Shown in pieces: positions 1 through 5,581 of a stretch of 5,581 nucleotides of DNA (positions are counted from its first letter, which is position 1; each line of letters opens with the position of its first letter). Location of the stretch: the NCBI GenBank assembly GCA_007131525.1, contig SLQK01000085.1, forward strand, positions 1-5,581, in the 5' to 3' direction. The DNA is from Nitriliruptoraceae bacterium (GTDB lineage: Bacteria; Actinomycetota; Nitriliruptoria; Nitriliruptorales; Nitriliruptoraceae). Under the pieces are notes generated by a model. That model saw only the letters and a program-made list of their open reading frames with translations, searched no databases and was not told where the DNA came from. A program made the translations under genes and the position numbers.

Positions 1-1194
1 ATCGGGCACGACGACACCTCGATCGTGCTCGACGGGATCGAGCTGCAGACCATGTACACCCCCGACACCGAGGCTCCGGCCGAGTTCGTGTTCCACCTGC
101 CGGCCTGGCGGGCGTTGTGGACCGCGGAGGTCGTCACCCACGTCCAGCACAACCTCTACACGCTGCGCGGCGCACAGGTCCGGGACTCCCTCGGCTGGTC
201 GAAGGCGATCGATGCGATGATCGCCCGGTTCGGGCCTGACACCGACCTGCTGTTCGCCTCTCACCACTGGCCGACGTGGGGGCACGAGGAGACGCTGACG
301 CTGCTGCGGACGCAGCGGGACACCTACCGCTACCTCCACGACGAGACCCTGCGGCTGGCCAACCGCGGCGAGACGATGCTGGAGATCGCCGAGCAGCTCG
401 AGCTCCCGCCGGCGCTGGCCCGTACGTGGTCGTCACGTGGCTACTACGGGTCGGTCAACCACAACGTCAAGGCCATCTACCAGCGCTACCTCGGCTTCTT
501 CGACGGCAACCCCGCGACGCTGCACCCCCACCCGCCGGTGGCCGCTGCCGAGCGGTACGTGGCCTACATGGGCGGGGCGGACGCGATCCTCGAGCGGGCC
601 CGCGCCGATCACGAGGCCGGTGACGACCGCTGGGTCGCCGAGGTGGTCAGGCACGTCGTCTTCGCGGACCCGGACAACGTGGAGGCGCGGGAGCTGCTCG
701 CTGACGCGCTGACCCAGCTCGGCTACCGGGCCGAGTCTGGACCGTGGCGCAACTTCTACCTCACCGGCGCGCAGGAACTGCGCGGCGGGGTCCAGGTGCT
801 GCCCACCCCGAGCACCGCGTCCCCAGACGTCATCGCCGCGATGCCCACCAGCCTGATCCTGGACTTCCTCGCGATCCGCCTTCGCCATCCGCAGGCCGCC
901 GAGCTGGTTGGCACCACGCTGCTCGCTCTGACCGACGTGGAGGAACGCCATCTGCTGGAGGTGTCCAACGGCGTCCTGCACAACCGGCCCGTCGAGCCTG
1001 GTGAGGACGTGGCGGCAGCTGCGACCGTCACCACCACCCGCGCCCGGCTCGACCAGCTGCTCGCCGCTGACGACCCTGCTGCCGCGATCGCCGGCGGCGA
1101 CGGGATCGAGATCGTGGGCGACCCGTCGGGCTTGCTCGGGGTGCTCGGCCTGCTCGACGACTTCGAGTTCTGGTTCGACATCGTCACGCCGTAG
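1..1194 (+). CDS. Alkyl sulfatase (SdsA1-like, metallo-beta-lactamase superfamily), 5'-partial
   Basis: C-terminal 397 residues of a hydrolase expected to cleave alkyl sulfate esters such as dodecyl sulfate into alcohol (or aldehyde) and sulfate. The frame is open to the left edge; the GTG at 25 lies inside the catalytic domain and is not the start. Family members are about 640-660 residues, so roughly 60% is visible. The end of the metallo-beta-lactamase domain shows a TPDTEAPAE motif (codons 20-28), the AExxTHxxHNxYTLRGAQVRD signature (codons 42-62) and FASHHWPTWG (codons 85-94), whose acidic and His residues match the family's metal-site regions. The HxHxDH motif lies off-window. An alkyl-sulfatase dimerisation domain begins near NHNVKAIYQRY (codon 153), and an SCP2-like C-terminal domain, which in this family forms a hydrophobic substrate-binding cover, runs from about codon 266 to the end. 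The signal peptide status and location are not visible. The LOR gene follows 47 bases downstream on the same strand. Family assignment is firm; the substrate is inferred. Confidence 0.93.
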   Translation: MGHDDTSIVLDGIELQTMYTPDTEAPAEFVFHLPAWRALWTAEVVTHVQHNLYTLRGAQVRDSLGWSKAIDAMIARFGPDTDLLFASHHWPTWGHEETLTLLRTQRDTYRYLHDETLRLANRGETMLEIAEQLELPPALARTWSSRGYYGSVNHNVKAIYQRYLGFFDGNPATLHPHPPVAAAERYVAYMGGADAILERARADHEAGDDRWVAEVVRHVVFADPDNVEARELLADALTQLGYRAESGPWRNFYLTGAQELRGGVQVLPTPSTASPDVIAAMPTSLILDFLAIRLRHPQAAELVGTTLLALTDVEERHLLEVSNGVLHNRPVEPGEDVAAAATVTTTRARLDQLLAADDPAAAIAGGDGIEIVGDPSGLLGVLGLLDDFEFWFDIVTP

Positions 1195-1200
1195 GAACGC

Positions 1201-1215
1201 CGCAGCGCAGCGCAG
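1201..1215. repeat. Three tandem copies of CGCAG in the gap before the LOR gene
   Basis: Three perfect copies of the 5-mer CGCAG sit seven bases after the alkyl sulfatase stop codon. The last copy runs into a perfect 12-base palindrome, GCAGCCGGCTGC, at 1212-1223. The tract is non-coding and just upstream of the Shine-Dalgarno sequence, so a copy-number change would alter the leader and not a protein. The palindrome gives only a weak stem and has no T tract, so it is not called a terminator. The array is short enough to be chance in such GC-rich DNA. Confidence 0.5.
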
Positions 1216-1227
1216 CCGGCTGCCGAC

Positions 1228-1233
1228 AGGAGG
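1228..1233 (+). promoter_or_regulatory. Strong Shine-Dalgarno site for the LOR gene
   Basis: AGGAGG, a full match to the anti-Shine-Dalgarno core, lies 8 bases before the ATG at 1242. It decides the start of the LOR gene: the only later in-frame candidate seen before the conserved domain, a GTG at 1296, has no comparable site. It therefore supports translation of the unusual 38-residue N-terminal extension. Confidence 0.8.
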
Positions 1234-1241
1234 CGCAGGAC

Positions 1242-1838
1242 ATGCCGCGACGACGACCGGTCGCCCGAACGGGGGGTGCCCTCGCCGCTGCTGCGGTGGC
1301 GCGTTCCGCCACCAGGCCCCGGCCGGCTGCAGGGCCCGGTGGGGCAGGGCCGACCCGCTACCAGCTGCGGCAACGGCTGATCTCGATCGGTGACGACTTC
1401 CGGATCACCGACCAGGACGGCAACCTCGCCTTCCTCGTCGACGGCAAGGCGTTGCGGGTGCGCTCGACGCTCCTCTTCCTCACCCCGGACGGCACCGAGC
1501 GCTACCGGTTGCAGGAGAAGGTGCTGCGTGTCCGCGACTCCATGAGCATCCAGCATCCGGGCGGCAGCGTCGCGGCTCGGGTGCACAACGCGCTCCTGAC
1601 ACCCCTCAGGGACCGCTGGTCGATCGACGTGCCCGGCGGCGAGGATCTGCAGGCCACCGGGAACATCCTCGATCACGAGTACCGGATCCGCCGCGGGGCC
1701 ACGACGGTGGCGAGCGTGTCACGGCGCTGGTTCCGGGTCCGCGACACCTACGGGGTCGAGGTCGCCGCCGGTGAGGACGACGCGCTGCTGCTCGCCGTCG
1801 CGGTCGTGATCGACATGATGGCGCACCCGGGTCGGTGA
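1242..1838 (+). CDS. LURP-one-related (LOR) / Tubby C-terminal-like protein with Arg/Ala-rich N-terminal extension
   Basis: A 198-residue protein. Residues about 39-194 form a complete LOR domain, a beta-barrel fold shared with Tubby C-terminal domains and phospholipid scramblases. Recognisable motifs in order are RYQLRQRLISIGDDFRI (39-55), DGNLAF..DGKALRVR (59-74), the repeat-like QEKVLRVRDSMSI (91-103), PLRDRWSIDVPGG (121-133), NILDHEYRI (141-149) and RRWFRVRDTYGVEVA (161-175). The LRVR/FRVRD spacing is typical of the bacterial family, whose biochemical role is unknown; lipid or membrane association is inferred only from the fold. No catalytic motif is seen. Residues 1-38 precede the domain and contain seven Arg, no acidic residue and a short GGALAAAAVA patch too brief for a membrane helix. 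The start rests on a perfect AGGAGG. The HerA-like gene follows immediately, with a possible GTGA stop/start overlap at 1835-1838, which suggests a two-gene unit. Confidence 0.88.
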   Translation: MPRRRPVARTGGALAAAAVARSATRPRPAAGPGGAGPTRYQLRQRLISIGDDFRITDQDGNLAFLVDGKALRVRSTLLFLTPDGTERYRLQEKVLRVRDSMSIQHPGGSVAARVHNALLTPLRDRWSIDVPGGEDLQATGNILDHEYRIRRGATTVASVSRRWFRVRDTYGVEVAAGEDDALLLAVAVVIDMMAHPGR

Positions 1839-1872
1839 CGAAGGCCTACCGTGCCACCGGGATGGTGTGGCC

Positions 1873-1879
1873 GAAAGGA
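1873..1879 (+). promoter_or_regulatory. Shine-Dalgarno site favouring the ATG at 1886 for the HerA-like gene
   Basis: GAAAGGA, containing AAGGA, ends 6 bases before the ATG at 1886. It overlaps or is too near the ATG at 1880, and no similar purine-rich site precedes the GTG at 1835 or the ATG at 1862. It therefore favours 1886 as the start, although 1835 would give a translation-coupling GTGA overlap. Confidence 0.6.
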
Positions 1880-1885
1880 ATGCTC

Positions 1886-3298
1886 ATGGAGACACCGGAC
1901 GCACCGGCGGTCGCCTGGTCGATCGACGGGCGCACCTTCAGCTATCGCAGTCAGCTCGGCGGTGGGGTGCAGCTCGGCGGCTACGTCGTGGTCGAGGCGC
2001 CGCAGGGCCCCCTGCTCGGGCAGGTGCTCTCGCAGCGCAGCCTCGAGGACGGCGGCCACCGGCTCGTCACGGGCGACGGGCAGCTGCTCGATGCGCCACC
2101 GGGCCAGCCGGCGTTCGATCAGGTCTCGCTCACCGCGGCACCCGACGAGTTGATCGCCGAACGGCTGGGACGCCGGGGCGCCACCATCGAGCTCGGCACC
2201 CTCCGCGACGCGGCCACGGTGGAGGCGCGTCTGGAAGCGAAGGGCTTCAACCGGCACACGTTCCTGTGCGGGCAGTCGGGCTCGGGCAAGACCTACACCC
2301 TCGGGCGGCTCCTCGAGGAGCTGCTGCTACGGACCCGGCTTCCCCTGCTGGTGCTCGATCCGAACGGTGACCACGTCCACCTCGGACGGACCCGCGACGC
2401 GACGGATCCCGCCGTCGCTGCCTCCTACACCGAGGCGGCTGGTGACGTGCGGGTGTTGAGTGCCGAGCCACATGAGGGCGCCGATCCGTTGCGGATCAAT
2501 TTGCGCGAGCTCGGGGATGTCGGCATCGCCGCGCTGCTGCAGCTGGATCCGATCGTCGACCGAATGGAGTACAACGCGCTGTTGCACGGCCTGCGCCAGA
2601 TCCCACGCGAGGGCGTCGAGCGGGTGGAGACCGCGCTGGAAGCGTTCCGTGTCGCGGGCGACGAGATGCTCGATCAGATCCGGCTACGGGTCGAGAACCT
2701 CGGTGTGGATCGGATGGCGGCCTGGGCGCTGCGGTCCGCCCGGACGATCTCCGAGGTGTGGGCCGGCGACGAACCGCGCGCAGTCATCGCGGACACCTCG
2801 GGCTTCGAGGCACAGCGCGAACGCACCGCCGTGGCGGTGGCCGTGCTCGAGCAGTTGTGGGCGGACCGCAAGCGTCGGCGGCCCCTGCTGCTGGTGGTCG
2901 ACGAGGCCCATGACGTGTGTCCGGCCGAACCGCAGGACCCGCTGCAGCGCTTCGCCGTGGACCGGTTCACCCGGATCGCCGGGGAGGGGCGCAAGTACGG
3001 CATCCACCTGCTGCTCGCGTCACAGCGGCCGGACAAGCTGCCCGAGAACGTGCTGTCACAGTGTGACAACCTGCTGCTGATGCGGGTCAACTCGGCCGGG
3101 GACCGGGCAGCGCTGGCAGCGATGTTCGGGTTCGTCCCGCCGGAGCTCGTCGAGCTCTCGGGCACCTTCGGTCTGGGGGAGAGCCTGGTCGCCGGCAAGG
3201 TGTCACCCGACCCGCAGCTGCTGCGCACAGGGGCGCGGCTGACACCGGAGGGTGGCGCGGATATCCCAACCGACTGGGCGGTCGTGGGGGAGCGCTAG
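1886..3298 (+). CDS. HerA/DUF87-type ATPase (FtsK/HerA superfamily)
   Basis: A 470-residue ATP-binding protein of the HerA-FtsK type, a family forming hexameric rings that translocate DNA or power partner enzymes. An N-terminal HAS-barrel-like segment (about residues 11-50, with LGGYVVVEAPQGPLLGQVLS) is followed by the ATPase core: Walker A GQSGSGKT (129-136), VLDPNGD (156-162), a helical insert rich in charged residues (about 200-300), Walker B LLLVVDEAHD (334-343) with the expected Asp-Glu pair, and EGRKYGIHLLLASQRP (367-382), the polar Gln/Arg motif of HerA enzymes. All core motifs look intact, so it should be an active ATPase. The start at 1886 is chosen for its Shine-Dalgarno; 1835 (487 residues), 1862 and 1880 are alternatives. 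It follows the LOR gene closely and ends flush against the convergent regulator gene. No NurA nuclease or other effector is adjacent within the window. The family call is firm; a role in DNA repair, defence or another process is undetermined. Confidence 0.9.
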   Translation: METPDAPAVAWSIDGRTFSYRSQLGGGVQLGGYVVVEAPQGPLLGQVLSQRSLEDGGHRLVTGDGQLLDAPPGQPAFDQVSLTAAPDELIAERLGRRGATIELGTLRDAATVEARLEAKGFNRHTFLCGQSGSGKTYTLGRLLEELLLRTRLPLLVLDPNGDHVHLGRTRDATDPAVAASYTEAAGDVRVLSAEPHEGADPLRINLRELGDVGIAALLQLDPIVDRMEYNALLHGLRQIPREGVERVETALEAFRVAGDEMLDQIRLRVENLGVDRMAAWALRSARTISEVWAGDEPRAVIADTSGFEAQRERTAVAVAVLEQLWADRKRRRPLLLVVDEAHDVCPAEPQDPLQRFAVDRFTRIAGEGRKYGIHLLLASQRPDKLPENVLSQCDNLLLMRVNSAGDRAALAAMFGFVPPELVELSGTFGLGESLVAGKVSPDPQLLRTGARLTPEGGADIPTDWAVVGER

Positions 3299-5581
3299 TC
3301 AGAGCAGGCCGCGGCTGCGGGCGGTGTCGACGGCACCGCGCCGCCCGTCGACGTCGAGCTTGCGGTAGATGGCGCGCAGGTGCGTCTTCACGGTGTTGAT
3401 CGAGACCGATCGGGCCTCGGCGATCTCCCGCAGCGTCAGCAGGGAGGGGAGCTCGCGGAGGATCTCGAGCTCGGCAGGTGTGAGTCGGTGGGTGGCGTGG
3501 TCATGGTCGTCCGCCGTCGGAGGCAGACGATCGAGGATGCGGTCGACGAGGGCCTCGCTGCGACCGAACCGGCCCTTCCCGGCGATCAGCAGGTCGGCGA
3601 ACCGCTGTGACTCGACGAAGGGTTGGAGGAGCTCGACCGGCTCGGCGAGCAGTAGCGCGGTGCGCAGGGCTTCCTCTGCCCGCGTGTGGTTGCCGGCGGC
3701 CTGCTCGATCGTGACCGCGAGCAGCCAGGCGCGGACCTCGGTGGCGACGAGGTGGCAGCGAGCGCTCCCGTCCAGTATCGGTGCCAGCTCGTGTCGGGCT
3801 GCCGCGGCCTGACCGGCGTCGTGCTGGAGCATCGCGCGGAGGAGCGCGGGTTCCCCGGGATCGGGTGCCCGCCGGATCGCGATCTCCGCCAGGGTGCGGG
3901 CCCAGCGTCGTTCCCCCAGGTCGAGGCAGAGCTGCACGAGGACAGGGGCCGCGTAGCCGAGCGTTGCCGGTGTCACCTCGGCGTCGGCGAGCCGCTCGGA
4001 CAGGCGCAGGTAGCGCCGGAGCAGGTCGTAGACGTCGTCGCGGTCGGCGAACAGGTACAGCTCGAGGGAACGGACCGCCAGCTCGACATCGGGCTCGTTG
4101 TGCGATCCCAGTGCGGCCACCGACCGGACGGCGGCCTGCTCCGCGGTCGCACGTTCACCCCGCAGCGACGCCATCCAGCCGAGCAGCAGGTACGCGTGCG
4201 CGATCGCCTGTGAGCCACCCCAGCCGCGACGCTCCGCCAGGTGCACCGCCTCGGCGGCGGCTGCCTGGGCGGCTGGCAGATCACCCATGCTGGCGAGGGC
4301 TCCAGCGAGGAAGGACAGGCAGGAGACCAGCACCGCATCCCGGCCACTGGCCCGGGCGAGCACCGTCGCGCGCCGTAGGTCCGACGCTCCATCCTGGTAG
4401 GCGCCGACGTACAGCCGTGCGACCCCACGATGGTGGAGCGCGTAGAGCTCGAGGTTGGGGTCCCCGCCCCTTTCGACCGTGCTGGTCTCGAGGTGGGCCA
4501 GTGCCGTGTGGACGTCGAGGTCGAAACGTGCCCGGGCCGTACCCACCGCGGCGGCGAGGATCGCCAGGGACGGATCGCCGTCGGTGACCAGGGTGTCGAT
4601 GTCGAGGTGGACGAGCCAGCGGTCCGCCTCCGCCGTGTTGCCGAGCTCGACCGCAGCAGCGGCCAGCAGCAGGCCCACGACCGGATCCTGGCGATCGTGT
4701 TCGGGCAGCTCGGTGAGGACGGCGTACAGCCGGCGGGCTCGACCGCCGAGGATCGCCGCGAGGCCGTATGCGCGGGCCACCTCGATGACCTGCTCTCCAT
4801 CGCCCGCCGCAGCGAGATGCTCCATCGCATGCAGGTGGTCATCCTGCTGCTGGTACCACCGCGCGGCGGTGTGCTGCAGCTCGCGTTCGGCGCGCGGGTC
4901 CTCGCGGCGCAGCTCGGCCAGTAGGAAGGTCCGCAGTAGGTCGTGGTAGCGGTAGTCCGTCCGGCCACGTCCCACCCGACGGATGAAGGCGTTGCGCTGC
5001 CCGAGCTCGTCCAGCACCCGTGCGGCGTCCATGCGGTCGCTGAGCCGTTGAGCGAGCTCGACGCTCAGCTCCGTGCACACGCTGGTGCGGAGCATGAACC
5101 TCCGGGTCGCGGTCGGGAGACCATCCATCACCTCGGTCAGGAGGTAGTCGGCGACCTCGTGATCATCGCCGTCGAACCGCCCCACGAATGCCGCCGCATC
5201 CTCACCACCGGCGACCGCCATGCAGGCGATCTGCAACCCCGCCGCCCACCCGTCGGTTCGCGCGTGCAGCACCTGGACATCGGCGGCCGCCAGCTGGACG
5301 TCGTGCCTCGCGAGGAGCTCGGTAGCTTCCTCCAGGGTGAAGGCCAGGTCCTCGGCGCGGATCTCCTTGAGGACGCCGCCGACCCGCAGCCGGGGGAGCC
5401 CGAAGGGTGGTTCGGTCCGACCGGCGAGCACCAGGTGCAGGTTCGACGGAGCCCGCCGCAGTAGGAGCTCCAGGGAGGTGACCGCTCGCGGATGCGTGAG
5501 GACGTCGACGTCGTCGAGCACGAGCCAGAACGGCTCACCCAGTGAGGTGACCTCCTGCAGCACCGCGTCGACGAAGCCGGG
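3299..5581 (-). CDS. LAL/MalT-type LuxR-family transcriptional regulator, 5'-partial
   Basis: Last 760 residues of a large ATP-binding LuxR-type (LAL) regulator; the frame is open to the right edge, so the GTG at 5563 is internal. These proteins couple a STAND NTPase switch to DNA binding and usually activate transcription in response to a ligand. Visible in order are Walker B FWLVLDDVD (5504-5530), a sensor-like LVLAGRTEPPFGLPRLR, the dLaFTxEEA-type helix (EDLAFTLEEATELL), GWAAGLQIA, and the winged-helix-like ADYLLTEVMDGLPTATRRFM and YRYHDLLRTFLLAELR segments. A long Ala/Leu-rich helical TPR-like region follows, then a C-terminal LuxR helix-turn-helix (3302-3487) with LTPAELEIL, REIAEARSVSINTVKTHL and YRKLDVDGR. 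Walker A and the promoter are off-window. Full-length LALs are usually about 850-950 residues, so some 100-200 residues are missing. Its TGA abuts the HerA-like TAG. The target genes and ligand cannot be read from sequence; control of the convergent genes is only a possibility. Confidence 0.93.
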   Translation of the reverse strand, partial: PGFVDAVLQEVTSLGEPFWLVLDDVDVLTHPRAVTSLELLLRRAPSNLHLVLAGRTEPPFGLPRLRVGGVLKEIRAEDLAFTLEEATELLARHDVQLAAADVQVLHARTDGWAAGLQIACMAVAGGEDAAAFVGRFDGDDHEVADYLLTEVMDGLPTATRRFMLRTSVCTELSVELAQRLSDRMDAARVLDELGQRNAFIRRVGRGRTDYRYHDLLRTFLLAELRREDPRAERELQHTAARWYQQQDDHLHAMEHLAAAGDGEQVIEVARAYGLAAILGGRARRLYAVLTELPEHDRQDPVVGLLLAAAAVELGNTAEADRWLVHLDIDTLVTDGDPSLAILAAAVGTARARFDLDVHTALAHLETSTVERGGDPNLELYALHHRGVARLYVGAYQDGASDLRRATVLARASGRDAVLVSCLSFLAGALASMGDLPAAQAAAAEAVHLAERRGWGGSQAIAHAYLLLGWMASLRGERATAEQAAVRSVAALGSHNEPDVELAVRSLELYLFADRDDVYDLLRRYLRLSERLADAEVTPATLGYAAPVLVQLCLDLGERRWARTLAEIAIRRAPDPGEPALLRAMLQHDAGQAAAARHELAPILDGSARCHLVATEVRAWLLAVTIEQAAGNHTRAEEALRTALLLAEPVELLQPFVESQRFADLLIAGKGRFGRSEALVDRILDRLPPTADDHDHATHRLTPAELEILRELPSLLTLREIAEARSVSINTVKTHLRAIYRKLDVDGRRGAVDTARSRGLL
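3326..3352 (+). terminator. Candidate terminator for the plus-strand genes, inside the opposing LAL coding region
   Basis: Perfect 8-base arms GTCGACGG (3326-3333) and CCGTCGAC (3345-3352) enclose an 11-base loop, starting 27 bases after the HerA-like stop codon. Two more outer G-T wobble pairs are possible. A competing stem, CGGGCGG (3318-3324) with CCGCCCG (3341-3347), overlaps it. There is no T tract, as is common for GC-rich actinomycete terminators. It also encodes the last residues of the LAL helix-turn-helix, so the repeat could simply reflect codon choice. Confidence 0.3.

Noticed and set aside
25..1194. GTG at 25 as the start of the alkyl sulfatase
   Set aside because: The frame is open to base 1 and the sequence is already in the conserved catalytic domain, so the gene begins outside the window.
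1212..1223. Palindrome GCAGCCGGCTGC as a terminator of the alkyl sulfatase gene
   Set aside because: Only a 4-base stem can form with a normal loop, there is no T tract, and a gene with a strong ribosome site follows at once.
756..1676. 306-codon antisense open frame across the alkyl sulfatase and LOR genes
   Set aside because: Its translation is Arg/Ser/Pro-rich with no domain, and it lies opposite two well-supported genes; typical GC-rich shadow frame.
3054..3068. Perfect inverted repeat TGTCACA-G-TGTGACA, resembling a regulator operator
   Set aside because: It lies deep inside the HerA-like gene, where the codons follow the family sequence. Seven-base arms are expected about once by chance in a window this size once a few spacer lengths are allowed.
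3143..3157. Inverted repeat GAGCTCG-T-CGAGCTC
   Set aside because: It comes from repeated Glu-Leu/Val-Glu-Leu codons in the HerA-like protein; no regulatory context.
3781..4587. 268-codon plus-strand frame opposite the LAL gene
   Set aside because: Extremely Arg/Pro/Gly-rich translation, expected from the complement of GC-rich coding DNA; no ribosome site or domain.
3973..4968. 331-codon minus-strand frame inside the LAL gene
   Set aside because: It is an alternate frame of the LAL coding sequence with low-complexity Arg/Ser/Thr/Trp content and no recognisable motif.
3299..5563. GTG (minus strand) at 5563 as the LAL start
   Set aside because: The frame continues to the window edge and the Walker B motif follows within 20 residues; Walker A must lie upstream, outside the window.

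Overview
The window is uniformly GC-rich and almost entirely coding. Codons mostly end in G or C, and GTG appears among the possible starts. Together with the gene families (a SdsA1-type alkyl sulfatase, a bacterial LURP-one/Tubby-like protein, a HerA-type ATPase and a large LuxR-family regulator of the LAL type), this suggests a chromosome of an actinomycete-like bacterium. That placement is an inference from composition and family content; no marker gene is present.

Layout. From the left edge to 1194 (+) lies the C-terminal part of an alkyl sulfatase of the metallo-beta-lactamase superfamily; its N-terminal metal-binding motif lies outside the window. A 47-base gap holds a short tandem repeat, a palindrome and a strong Shine-Dalgarno sequence. 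A 198-residue LURP-one-related (LOR, Tubby C-terminal-like fold) protein follows at 1242-1838 (+). Next is a HerA/DUF87-type hexameric-translocase ATPase, most likely 1886-3298 (+), with an alternative GTG start at 1835 that overlaps the LOR stop codon. The opposite strand, from 3299 to the right edge, encodes a LAL/MalT-type regulator: the end of a STAND ATPase domain, a helical TPR-like middle and a C-terminal LuxR helix-turn-helix. Its N-terminus, Walker A motif and promoter lie beyond the window.

How the parts relate. The three plus-strand genes are closely spaced with no obvious promoter between them, so they may form one transcription unit ending at the HerA-like gene. The LOR and HerA-like genes form the tightest pair and the least explained combination here: a possible lipid-binding-fold protein beside a DNA-translocase-type ATPase, with no recognisable nuclease gene in the window. 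The HerA-like and LAL genes converge with their stop codons directly abutting (TAG|TCA). Any terminator for either transcript must therefore lie inside the opposing gene, and a GC-rich stem-loop at 3326-3352 is a candidate for the plus strand. There are no RNA genes, mobile elements or CRISPR arrays, and no gene-free stretch longer than 47 bases.
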